A DNA stretch of 64,000 bases from Chloroflexota bacterium (GTDB lineage Bacteria; Chloroflexota; Limnocylindria; QHBO01), in the NCBI GenBank assembly GCA_003243965.1, contig QHBO01000016.1, positions 195,076 to 259,075 of the forward strand, written 5' to 3'. The translations under genes were made by a program, and so were the position numbers. The notes beneath the pieces were generated by a model. It saw nothing but the letters and a program-made list of their open reading frames with translations. It did no database searches and was not told the DNA's origin. Below, one piece after another: positions 27,979 to 36,616 of this stretch (its first letter is position 1; each line of letters opens with the position of its first letter).

Positions 27979-30969
27979 CTAGCCCAGCGCAACGGTCCGC
28001 GAGCGATCGGGGTCGAGCAGCTCCGCGGTCCACGCGTGACAGGTGAAGTACAGGACCTGGTGTCGGGCGGCGAGATCGCGGATGGCGGAGGCTGCACGTG
28101 CCGCCCGATCGGCGTCGAAGTTCACCAGGATGTCGTCCATGACCACCGGCAGACCCTCTGCGCCGCGAGCGAACTGCTCGATCAGGCCGAAGCGCAGCGC
28201 CAGGTAGAGCTGCTCCTGGGTTCCACGCGACAGCTCGTCGAGCTCCTTGGCGGCGCCCTCCGCCGGCTCGACGCGCACGCTCTCTTCGCCGGGTGCCGCG
28301 ACGATCCGCGGATAGCGTCCGTCGGTGATCTCCGCGAAGTAGCGCTCCGCGTCTTGGACGACCTGCGGCTGTCGATCGCGCTCGTAGCGCTTCCGCGTCT
28401 CCGCCAGCAGTGCCAAGGCGACCGCACGGATGGACCACTGTCGCGACGCCTCGGCCAGGCGTGCTTCGGCGACGGCGAGCTGCTGGCGCACCACCCCGAG
28501 CTCCTCCGTCGACTCCAGCTGTGTGAGACGGGCACCCAGCTCGCCGATCCGGGCGACGACCGATGACTCCTCCGCCTCGAGCCGATCGACCTCCGCGGCC
28601 GCTTCCTGGGCCCGCACCTCGAGGGCAGCCGGATCCTCGGCGCCGGCCTCCGCGATGAGGCTGACGACGGCCGCCTCCGAGCCCGCGATACCGGCGAGCC
28701 GGTTGCGCAGCTCGCGAACCTGCTGCTGAAGGTTGCGGAGGAGCTGCGCCTGTCCGGCTCGCGCACGCAGGTCGTCGGGGTCGGCCGCGCCGCTGCTCTC
28801 CAACCAGCCCGCCAGCGCAGCCTCCGCCGTGCTCATCGCCGCCCGAGCCTCCTCGGCCCGGACTGTGAGCTCCGCCAGCGCCCGCCGCAGCTCTTCCTCT
28901 CTGCGCCGGGCGTCGGTCGCGCGCTCGAGCTCCTGGAGGAGCTGGGCGAGCACCGCCGGGCGCAATCGCGAATCGGGAGCTGGATTGCGGCCGAGCCGCT
29001 CGAGACGCGCATCCAGGCGTTGCTCGTAGGCGTCCGACGCCGCCTCGATCTCGGCCGCGCGATGCCGCTGTTCGTCTCGTGCGGCGGCAGCCCTGCGCGC
29101 CAGGCCTGCCGCGGCGAGCAGCTGGCGAGCCGTCTCGGGGCTGCTCGAGGGTTCGAGGCCGGTGCGCTTCAGCCAATCGCCCCAAACGTCCAGCTCCGCC
29201 GCATGCGCCCGCTGAGCCTCCGCCAGCTCCGCCTCCAGACGGGCCTGCGTCCGTCCCCTCTCAACGAACCGGGCCTGGCGCTGGCGCTCGGCGCCGACGG
29301 CGGCGAGCTCACGCGCGGTCTCCTCCAGCCGTGCCGCGATCTGCGACGGCCCGACGCTCTCCGGCAGACCGGCGCGCGCGAGCAGCTGCTGCCGGTCCGA
29401 GTCCGCGGTCTGTATGAGCTGGGCATCAGGGCTGAGTGCCGGGGCGGATGGAATCAGCCGACTGATGGCCAGGATCGCCAGCATCGCCAGCAGGCCCAAC
29501 ACCACGCCCATGGCCAGGTTGCCGAACACGGCGGCGGCCACGGCGAGGACCGTCGCTCCCGTCAGGAGCGCCACGCCACCCACGACCATTCCGTTCGCCG
29601 CGGAGCTGCGCCGGCTCGCGCCAGGGACGCCGGATCGGGCGCCCAGCCCGAGCTCGGCCAGACGGGTGAGCGCGTCCCGGCGCGCATGCAGCTCCGCCTC
29701 GTCGCCGTCGGCGGCACCGGCCTCTTGCTCGAGCAGCGTCAGCTCACCGCGGGCAGCTGCGGCAGCGGCGGCCGCACGTTCGACCTGACCCACGGTGACC
29801 GCCAGGCGGCGTTCCGCCTCCCGGGTCTCCTCGAGCGCGGCGATGCTGTCGTCGACCGCCAGCAGGCGGGGCTCCGGCCAGCCGCCGACCCGGTGCAGCT
29901 GGTCCTCCACCTCGGCAGCGTGGCGCGCCGCGGACGCTTCCGCGTGACGGCGATCCTCCCCGCGCTGCTCCTGGATGAGGCGCTCGTCCCGCAGGGCAGT
30001 GAGCTCGGCACCAGCCGCAAGCAGCGCCTCGTCGACCTGGAGCTGGTCCAGCTCGCGGTCGGCTGCCGCTGTTCGCGACGCAATGTCGGCAATCGCTTGG
30101 CGGGCGACCTCGACCTGGTCGAGGCGCCGCTCGAGGATCGCCTCGGCATCGGCGGGGAGCCGCTCCAGGGTGGGGTCCATGGCCGCCAGCTCGGTGCGCA
30201 GGATCTGGAGCGCGGCGGCGACCGGTTGCGCCTCACGAAGGCGACGCAGGTGCTCTCGCAGCTCGGTTGCCGCGCGTCTCCTCGCCTGCAGCTCTCCGCG
30301 GCGCTGGTCGAGCGCGCTCCGCTCCGCGCGCAGCGCCTCGTGCTCGGCGGGAATCCGCTCCAGGTCGGCGATGCGTCCGCGCAGCTCCTCGACCTCGCCC
30401 AACAGCCGGTTGATCTGCTGCTGGCGCCCGCCGGGAAGAAAGGACCTCTCCTGCTCGGCGCGCAGGCGGCGCTCGACATCGATGGCGCTCATCCCGCCGA
30501 GTCCGCTTCCGGCACCGTAGATCCGACTCCGCACACCCGCCGAGGAGAGGCTGGTGAAGTGCTGCAGCTCGCCGAGCCCAAAGGCGAAGATGTTAGCGAA
30601 GAGGTCCCGATCTGCGCCGTGCAGGAGACGATCGAGCGTCTCCTGGCCGCCCTGGTTGCCGTTCGGCGCGGTGACCACCAGCGCGCCCGCCCCGCCTCGC
30701 TCGCCGTGACGCTCGACCCGCCAGCGCTCGCCCGACGCCGTCAGGAGCTGCAGGCGACCGCCCCGCCGCCCTCCGGCCAGCGCCGGATACCACGTTCGGC
30801 CTTCCCGCGTCGACTCGAATCCGAAGAGGATCGCGCGGATCGCGTTCAGCAGCGTCGTCTTGCCCGCCTCGTTCCGGCCGTGCATCACGGTCAGGCCGGC
30901 GGGCAGCTCCCAGGCGGCGGCGCTGAACCGCCCGAACCCGTCGATTTCGACGCGATCGATGCGCATCAC
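27979..30969 (-). CDS. SbcC/YhaN-like AAA ATPase with coiled coil
   Basis: MRIDRVEIDGFGRFSAAAWELPAGLTVMHGRNEAGKTTLLNAIRAILFGF Walker A; C-terminal ELSRGTQEQLYLALRFGLIEQF and LPVVMDDILVNFD. Confidence 0.92.
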   Translation of the reverse strand: MMRIDRVEIDGFGRFSAAAWELPAGLTVMHGRNEAGKTTLLNAIRAILFGFESTREGRTWYPALAGGRRGGRLQLLTASGERWRVERHGERGGAGALVVTAPNGNQGGQETLDRLLHGADRDLFANIFAFGLGELQHFTSLSSAGVRSRIYGAGSGLGGMSAIDVERRLRAEQERSFLPGGRQQQINRLLGEVEELRGRIADLERIPAEHEALRAERSALDQRRGELQARRRAATELREHLRRLREAQPVAAALQILRTELAAMDPTLERLPADAEAILERRLDQVEVARQAIADIASRTAAADRELDQLQVDEALLAAGAELTALRDERLIQEQRGEDRRHAEASAARHAAEVEDQLHRVGGWPEPRLLAVDDSIAALEETREAERRLAVTVGQVERAAAAAAAARGELTLLEQEAGAADGDEAELHARRDALTRLAELGLGARSGVPGASRRSSAANGMVVGGVALLTGATVLAVAAAVFGNLAMGVVLGLLAMLAILAISRLIPSAPALSPDAQLIQTADSDRQQLLARAGLPESVGPSQIAARLEETARELAAVGAERQRQARFVERGRTQARLEAELAEAQRAHAAELDVWGDWLKRTGLEPSSSPETARQLLAAAGLARRAAAARDEQRHRAAEIEAASDAYEQRLDARLERLGRNPAPDSRLRPAVLAQLLQELERATDARRREEELRRALAELTVRAEEARAAMSTAEAALAGWLESSGAADPDDLRARAGQAQLLRNLQQQVRELRNRLAGIAGSEAAVVSLIAEAGAEDPAALEVRAQEAAAEVDRLEAEESSVVARIGELGARLTQLESTEELGVVRQQLAVAEARLAEASRQWSIRAVALALLAETRKRYERDRQPQVVQDAERYFAEITDGRYPRIVAAPGEESVRVEPAEGAAKELDELSRGTQEQLYLALRFGLIEQFARGAEGLPVVMDDILVNFDADRAARAASAIRDLAARHQVLYFTCHAWTAELLDPDRSRTVALG

Positions 30970-32288
30970 CGCTCCTCCTCTGCACCGAGGAGCGAGTCGA
31001 GCGCGAGCGCTTGCGCGGCGTCGAGCAGCGCACCGCTGAGTGCGCTGTCGGAGGGCCGCGCATCGTGCAGGAAGCGTCGCCCCCGGGGCGAGCCGTCGAA
31101 CAGCGGCGCCACGGCGCCGCGCAGCACTTCCGCCCAGCGTGCGTGCTCGTCCGGGTCGGTGCTCCGCTCTGCCCTGCGGGCAGCGTCCGCGGTGCCGAGG
31201 AAGTCTCCGATGAAGTCGGGCGCTCCGCGGCGCGCCGCAAGGTCGACCGCCGGTCGCGTCTCGTTCCGAATCGACTCGACCCAGGCCAGCGGCGCCGCCG
31301 GGAGCTGCTCATTGAGCAGCGCGCGGAGGTCGTCGGTGTACCCCGGACGACGGAGCGACGCATGCAGGCCGCCGCGCCCGATGAGGTGGACGCGCGCCAC
31401 CAACGCTCGCCCGTCGGCCGCCTCCGTAGCCTCGGCCAGGGCGGCGAGGGAGCGACGCTGGAGCTGATCGTCATCGGTCAGCTGATCGATGACGATCTCG
31501 AGGTGCTGCCAGCGGACCACGTCGCAGGCCACGAATCTCGCGGCCGGACGGCCATCCGCCGCGACATCCACCAGGTAGCAGCCGCGGGGACCCGTTTCGC
31601 CGGGGTCCCTGCCCTGCGGGATGCCGCAGTAGATGGCGAGCGGGTCAACCGAGATCACCCCTGGCCGATGGATGTGCCCCAGCGCCCAGTAGTCCATCCC
31701 CGCCGCCCCAAGGTCCTCGATCGAGCACGGGGCATAGTTCCCGTGGCCAGGGCGATCGCCGACGTTGGCGTGCAGCAGGCCCACCGCGAACGGCACGTCC
31801 GGGTCCCTGTGGAAGCCGGCCACCAAGTTCTCGGTGACCGCCGGGCGGTCGTAGCTGCGCCCGTAAACGCGGGCGATCTCCCTGCCTCCCCGCACGATCG
31901 CTTGCGACTCGACGCCCCGCGCTCCGAGGCGCCGACAGGCGTCGGGAAAGACCAGCGAGGGGGCCCATGAACGTCCGTCCAGCGGATCATGATTGCCGTG
32001 GACCACCACGCTCGGGATGCCCGCCGCCGCCAGCTCCGCCAAGCCGTCCCGGAACCGGGTCTGGCCCAGAAGCGTGGGGCTGCGACCCTCGAACACGTCG
32101 CCGGCGACGACCGCGAAGTCGACCCGCTCCTCGATCGCCAGGCGGACCACGTTTCGCCACGCGTCGGTCGTCGCGGCGCGCAGCACGTCCAGCAGCGACG
32201 CGGGCGCTTCCGCGCTCACCCCCTGAAACGGGCTGTCGAGGTGCAGGTCTCCGGTATGCAGAAAGCGGAACGGCTCGATCGACGGCAC
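30966..32288 (-). CDS. SbcD/YhaO-like metallophosphoesterase (DNA repair exonuclease)
   Basis: FRFLHTGDLHLDSPFQG, VVAGDVFEG, VVHGNHDPLDG, YWALGHIHRPG; 4-nt overlap with the YhaN-like gene. Start appears to be GTG. Confidence 0.93.
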   Translation of the reverse strand: MPSIEPFRFLHTGDLHLDSPFQGVSAEAPASLLDVLRAATTDAWRNVVRLAIEERVDFAVVAGDVFEGRSPTLLGQTRFRDGLAELAAAGIPSVVVHGNHDPLDGRSWAPSLVFPDACRRLGARGVESQAIVRGGREIARVYGRSYDRPAVTENLVAGFHRDPDVPFAVGLLHANVGDRPGHGNYAPCSIEDLGAAGMDYWALGHIHRPGVISVDPLAIYCGIPQGRDPGETGPRGCYLVDVAADGRPAARFVACDVVRWQHLEIVIDQLTDDDQLQRRSLAALAEATEAADGRALVARVHLIGRGGLHASLRRPGYTDDLRALLNEQLPAAPLAWVESIRNETRPAVDLAARRGAPDFIGDFLGTADAARRAERSTDPDEHARWAEVLRGAVAPLFDGSPRGRRFLHDARPSDSALSGALLDAAQALALDSLLGAEEER

Positions 32289-32518
32289 CGGTCCAAAGGG
32301 TAGCCGATGCTTGCGACAGCTCGGCTGTCCGAGGCCCCACCCCCTCTCGGCGGCCTGGCGACGACCAGAACGGCAGACGAACGAAGCCGACCCTCACCGT
32401 ATCGGCGGGGCCGGCTCCGGATGTCTGCACCTCGAGGCCGACCCTCGGCCTCGGGATGCTCGATCTACTCCCGGCGGCGCGGCCTTGGAGGCAGCGACGC
32501 CATCGGTACGTCGCGTGG

Positions 32519-32668
32519 CTAGACGGCGCGCCGTCCGGACAGCAGCTGGACGACCAGCACGATCACCGCGATGACGAGCAGAACATGGATCAGTCCACCG
32601 CCAATGGGAAAGACGAGCCAGCCGAGCAGCCACAGGACGAGAAGGATGAGGAGAATCGTCCACAGCAT
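32519..32668 (-). CDS. Small membrane protein, lmo0937/DUF5670-like (49 aa)
   Basis: MLWTILLILLVLWLLGWLVFPIGGGLIHVLLVIAVIVLVVQLLSGRRAV, C-terminal part of ORF 32519..32842. Confidence 0.8.
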   Translation of the reverse strand: MLWTILLILLVLWLLGWLVFPIGGGLIHVLLVIAVIVLVVQLLSGRRAV

Positions 32669-32736
32669 TGTCGGTACCTCCTGAAGGCCCTCCGAGTCTC
32701 GCACGTCGCGTGCCAACCCGGCGGCCAAGCGCCTGC

Positions 32737-32877
32737 TCAGGCTTTTTCTTCGTTCAGGACCTCGATCACCAACAGCACGGCGGCGGCCACCAGCAGCAGG
32801 TTGACGAGCGGGCCGAGCGCGAGGAGCAGCCCCACCAGCCACAAGACGAGCAGGATGGCCAGGGCCGGCCAGAGCAT
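32737..32877 (-). CDS. Second small membrane protein, paralogous to the lmo0937-like protein (46 aa)
   Basis: Manual translation: MLWPALAILLVLWLVGLLLALGPLVNLLLVAAAVLLVIEVLNEEKA*. Below the track's ORF size cutoff. Confidence 0.7.
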   Translation of the reverse strand: MLWPALAILLVLWLVGLLLALGPLVNLLLVAAAVLLVIEVLNEEKA

Positions 32878-32878
32878 C

Positions 32879-32989
32879 CTAGGGAACCGGCCTGCTGACC
32901 ACGGCCAAAGCCAGGACTGCGAGGACCACCAGGAGGCAGGCGGCGGTCACCACCAGGCTCGCCACCACGTTCCGGCGATCGACCCTCAC
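32879..32989 (-). CDS. Third small membrane peptide (36 aa, GTG start), hypothetical
   Basis: Manual translation: VRVDRRNVVASLVVTAACLLVVLAVLALAVVSRPVP*; a few bases of overlap with the peroxiredoxin stop region. Confidence 0.45.
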   Translation of the reverse strand: MRVDRRNVVASLVVTAACLLVVLAVLALAVVSRPVP

Positions 32990-33450
32990 GCAGCCAGCGC
33001 CTCAAGCAGCAGGTCGACGTGCTCATCCGGCTTCACTCGCGGGAGCACACGCTCGATCGTTGCATCGGCCCCGATGACGAAGGTCGTTCGCTCGTTGCCG
33101 AGGTAGGTCCGGCCGCCCGCCGTCTTCTCCACCCAGACGCCGTAGGCATCGGCGATCCGGTGTCCCTCATCGGCGAGGAGCCGGAACGGGAGCTGATACT
33201 TCGCGCGGAACCTGGCATGGCTCTCCACGCCGTCCGGGCTGACGCCGAAGACCAGCGCGCCGGTGGCGGTCACCCGCTCGAAGGAGTCCCGCAGCCCACA
33301 GGCCTGCCTGGTGCAGCCGGACGTGTCGTCCTCGGGGTAGAAGTAGAGGACATACCGATGGCCTGCGAGCTCCGCGCTGGAGACGCAGCCGCCGTCGTCG
33401 GCGCGCATCTCGAAGCTCGGAGCCGAGTCACCCCGTTCCAGTCGGCTCAT
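32986..33450 (-). CDS. Peroxiredoxin, BCP/PrxQ type
   Basis: MSRLERGDSAPSFEMRADDGG...VLYFYPEDDTSGCTRQACGLRD...FGVSPDGVESHARFRAKYQLPFRLLADE. Confidence 0.94.
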   Translation of the reverse strand: MSRLERGDSAPSFEMRADDGGCVSSAELAGHRYVLYFYPEDDTSGCTRQACGLRDSFERVTATGALVFGVSPDGVESHARFRAKYQLPFRLLADEGHRIADAYGVWVEKTAGGRTYLGNERTTFVIGADATIERVLPRVKPDEHVDLLLEALAA

Positions 33451-33475
33451 CGGTTTCGAGTCTACCGCAGCCGTC

Positions 33476-34471
33476 TCATCCCATCTCCGAGATGGCGAGC
33501 AGCACCGGTGGCAGCGATCTCGGGACGAGACGCGAGGCGATCTCGGCCGCGAAGTCGTCGATCGTGCTCCGGTCCGCCTCCGCCAGGTCATGGCCGGCAG
33601 ACGGCAAGCGAACCGGCAGCGGCTCCCGATCGGCCAGCACGGCTGCCAGCAGAGCCGATTCGTCCGGATGCGAGATGTCGTCGTACCGGCCGTGGACCAG
33701 CGTCACCGGCCGATTCAGCATCGTCGCCAGCGCACGGGGCGGGGTGTGGAACGCCTGCTCCCAGCCGGCGAGCGCGAGGCGCAGCGGCGGCGCGCCCGGG
33801 AGCCGCAGGTCCATCGCCGGCTCGCGACGGTCGGCACGCTCCACGATCTCCTCGCTCCATGCGTCGATGGCGGCCACCAGCGGGTCGGCGATCCTCGGTC
33901 GCGCCAACGCGGCGGGGCGACGTGCTGCGGCCGAGCGCTCGGCGACCCCCCGGCGGAAGACGTCGCGGTAGCTTCTCGCGGAGGCACCGATCAGGCCGAG
34001 CGGTCCGACCACCGGGTCGCCGATGGCGACGCTCATTGCGATTCCGGCACCCTCTCCGTGCCCCACGATGCCGGTCCGAGCCGGGTCCAGGTCGCGGCGG
34101 CCGCGCAACGCGGCGAGGGCGTCCCTGGCATCGTCGATGAGCGTGAAGAGGTCGCTCTCTTGCCAGCTTCCCCCCGAGCTGCCGCAGCCCCGCTTGTCGA
34201 ACCGCAGGCTGGCGACCCCCAGCTCGGCGAGCGCCGCCGCGACGCGGGCCAGGAGTGGCACACCGTCTTGGCCGCGAGCGCGGGGTGCGAACCAGGCAGG
34301 ATGGCGGTCAGCATCCAGGCGACCGTCACGATCGCGTGCCAGCCAGCTGCCGAGGAGGAGCACATTTGGGTAACGGCCCGCCGGACCGGGCGGCGCTGCG
34401 TCGGGCAGCAGCAGCTCGCCGGCAAGGGTCACCTCGCCGGCGCGAAAGCGCAGCTCCTCCGGGCGTGGCAC
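33476..34471 (-). CDS. Alpha/beta hydrolase
   Basis: LRFDKRGCGSSGG, IVGHGEGAGIAMSVA, LVHGRYDDISHPDES, LPSAGHDLAEADR; probable GTG start (VPRPEELRFRAGEV) inside ORF 33476..35038. Confidence 0.82.
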   Translation of the reverse strand: MPRPEELRFRAGEVTLAGELLLPDAAPPGPAGRYPNVLLLGSWLARDRDGRLDADRHPAWFAPRARGQDGVPLLARVAAALAELGVASLRFDKRGCGSSGGSWQESDLFTLIDDARDALAALRGRRDLDPARTGIVGHGEGAGIAMSVAIGDPVVGPLGLIGASARSYRDVFRRGVAERSAAARRPAALARPRIADPLVAAIDAWSEEIVERADRREPAMDLRLPGAPPLRLALAGWEQAFHTPPRALATMLNRPVTLVHGRYDDISHPDESALLAAVLADREPLPVRLPSAGHDLAEADRSTIDDFAAEIASRLVPRSLPPVLLAISEMG

Positions 34472-34497
34472 CGCACGAGGGTACACTCGGCGTCCCC

Positions 34498-35808
34498 ATG
34501 ACCAACGCCACTGGATCGCTCGGACCCTTCCATCCGCTCCCCGAGCCGGTCCCCTTCGATCCAGATCCGCATGCCGAGCTGCCACGCGGTGCCGACGTCG
34601 TGGTCGTGGGCGCCGGCATGGTCGGCGCATCGGTAGCGTACCGATTGGCGATGGCGGGCATGCGCCCGTTGGTGATCGAGGCCAATGGGCCTGCCTCGGG
34701 GGCGAGCGGGCGGAACGCGGGCATGGCGCTCGCCGGGCTGGGAGGTCACTTTCCCCGGGTGACGCGCCTGGTGCAAGAGGCAGGGGCGCGGTCGATCGTC
34801 GACTACACGACCGCGTCGCTGCGGATCCTCGAAGAGCTCGATGAGCGCCTCCCGGGCGGCATCGGTTGGCGTCGCGCCGGCTCCCTCGACCTGCTGCGCA
34901 CCGAGGCCGAGCTGCACCACGGACACGAGCTGGCCAGCATGCAGCGCGACGAAGGGCTTGAGGTTCGGATGCTCGCCGGCCGGGAACTCCAGGAGCTCGC
35001 CCCGGCGCTGGCCGTCGAGGAGATCCTCGGCGCCGCATGGACGCCGGGCGACGGCACCCTGAACCCGTTTCGCCTGGTGTACGGGCTGCTGGATGCGGCG
35101 GTCGACCAGGGAGCGACGGTGGTCACCGGAGTGCGCGTCGAGCAGCTCCAGGTCCGCGGCGGACGGACCGCCGGGGTGCGCACCTCACACGGCGAAGTGG
35201 CCGCCGGATCGGTCCTGTTGGCGACCAACGCCTGGACCCCGGCGCTCGTCCCGGAGATCGGTGACAACCTGACCCCGATCCGCGAGCACGTGTGCGTCAC
35301 CGAGCCGCTGCCGCCGCTTCTGGGCCCTGGATTCGAGACGAACCAGTGCAACGAATACTGGCGGCAGATGGCGACCGGCGAGATCGTGATCGGTGGCTAC
35401 GCGGTTGCCGACGAGGGGATGGGGATCGGGAGCTACTCGATGGAGGTCCGGCCACACGTTCCACCCCTGCTGGCCTCGCTGCTGGCACGCATGCATCCGG
35501 CCGTCGCCGACGCCCGCATCGTGCGCTGCTGGACCGGGCTGCTCGACTTCGCAAGCCTCGAGGTGCCCATCGCCGGGGCCCTGAGGACACCCGGCGGCGA
35601 GGCGATCCCCGGCGCGTACGTCTGCTGCGGGCTGACCGGTCACGGCATGCCCTACGCGCCAATCCTCGGCCTCCTGCTCGCCGAGCTCATCGAACGCCAG
35701 GCGCGGACGCTCTCGCTCGGCCCGTTCGACATGCGGCGCTACCAGGGCGCCGCGCACCAGCCCGCCTGGCTGGAGCCATTCCAGGGATTCACCCCACTCG
35801 ACCGATGA
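34498..35808 (+). CDS. FAD-dependent oxidoreductase (DadA/glycine oxidase-like)
   Basis: ADVVVVGAGMVGASVAYRLAMAGMRPLVIEANGPASGASGRNAGMA and C-terminal GAYVCCGLTGHGMPYAPILGLLLAELI. Confidence 0.93.
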   Translation: MTNATGSLGPFHPLPEPVPFDPDPHAELPRGADVVVVGAGMVGASVAYRLAMAGMRPLVIEANGPASGASGRNAGMALAGLGGHFPRVTRLVQEAGARSIVDYTTASLRILEELDERLPGGIGWRRAGSLDLLRTEAELHHGHELASMQRDEGLEVRMLAGRELQELAPALAVEEILGAAWTPGDGTLNPFRLVYGLLDAAVDQGATVVTGVRVEQLQVRGGRTAGVRTSHGEVAAGSVLLATNAWTPALVPEIGDNLTPIREHVCVTEPLPPLLGPGFETNQCNEYWRQMATGEIVIGGYAVADEGMGIGSYSMEVRPHVPPLLASLLARMHPAVADARIVRCWTGLLDFASLEVPIAGALRTPGGEAIPGAYVCCGLTGHGMPYAPILGLLLAELIERQARTLSLGPFDMRRYQGAAHQPAWLEPFQGFTPLDR

Positions 35809-35818
35809 CTCCGCCTCG

Positions 35819-36616
35819 CTAGGCGAGGAAGAAGCGCCAGCTGCCGGAGGCCACGCTGACGGCGATGGCCAGCACGCCGGCCAACACCGCCGCGCCGAGC
35901 AGCACCCAGTCGGCCGCCCGGACGCGCTGCGGGCGAGCGGCGGTCCGGCACGGCCGGCTTCCGAAGCCGCGCGACTCGATGGCGAGCGCCATGCGGACCG
36001 CCCGGCGGATGGCGGCCACCAGCAGCGACAGCATGCGGCCACCCAGGAGCGCTACGGCGGCCCGCGGAGAGCGTGCCTCCAGCCCTCGCGCGCGCCGCGC
36101 GAGGCCGATCGTCTGCCATTCCTCGGCCAGGATCGGCAGCAGCCGCATGGCGGCCAGGGTCCCGATCGCGAATCGCGGCGAGACTTTGACCTGCTGGACC
36201 AGCGCATCGGCCAGATCGGTCGGATCGGTGGTCACGAAGGCGAGCACCCCGGCCAGCACGATGGCGAGGAGGCGGAGCGCGGCCGCCAACCCCGCCGACA
36301 ACCCCGCGGCGGTGACCCGCAACGGACCGACCTCCAGCACGCTGGGCCCGGTGCTCGAGCCGAAAACGCCGTTGACCAGCCCGATGGCGATCGCCACGGC
36401 GAGCATCGGCGCCGTCCGGCGCAGCACGACGTCGGGGCGCAGGCCGGTGAACGCCAGTGCACCGAGCTCGACGGTCAGCAGCACGGCGGGGACCACCACG
36501 TCGGCCGAGACGAGCAGCACGCCCATCAGCACGCCCGCGCCGGCGAGCTTCACGATCGGATTCGCGGCCGCCAGAGGGGCCCGTCGGTCCGGTACCAGGG
36601 GATGGAAGAGCGTCAC
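35819..36616 (-). CDS. ecfT: ECF transporter transmembrane (T) component
   Basis: FHPLVPDRRAPLAAANPIVKLAGAGVLMGVLLV and coupling-helix-like GLARRARGLEARSPRAAVALLGGRMLSLLVAAIRRAVRMALAIESRGFG. Confidence 0.9.
   Translation of the reverse strand: MTLFHPLVPDRRAPLAAANPIVKLAGAGVLMGVLLVSADVVVPAVLLTVELGALAFTGLRPDVVLRRTAPMLAVAIAIGLVNGVFGSSTGPSVLEVGPLRVTAAGLSAGLAAALRLLAIVLAGVLAFVTTDPTDLADALVQQVKVSPRFAIGTLAAMRLLPILAEEWQTIGLARRARGLEARSPRAAVALLGGRMLSLLVAAIRRAVRMALAIESRGFGSRPCRTAARPQRVRAADWVLLGAAVLAGVLAIAVSVASGSWRFFLA

Noticed and set aside
29020-31467. 815-aa plus-strand ORF opposite the YhaN/YhaO-like genes
   Set aside because: Shadow ORF; rich in R/L/Q/G with no domain.
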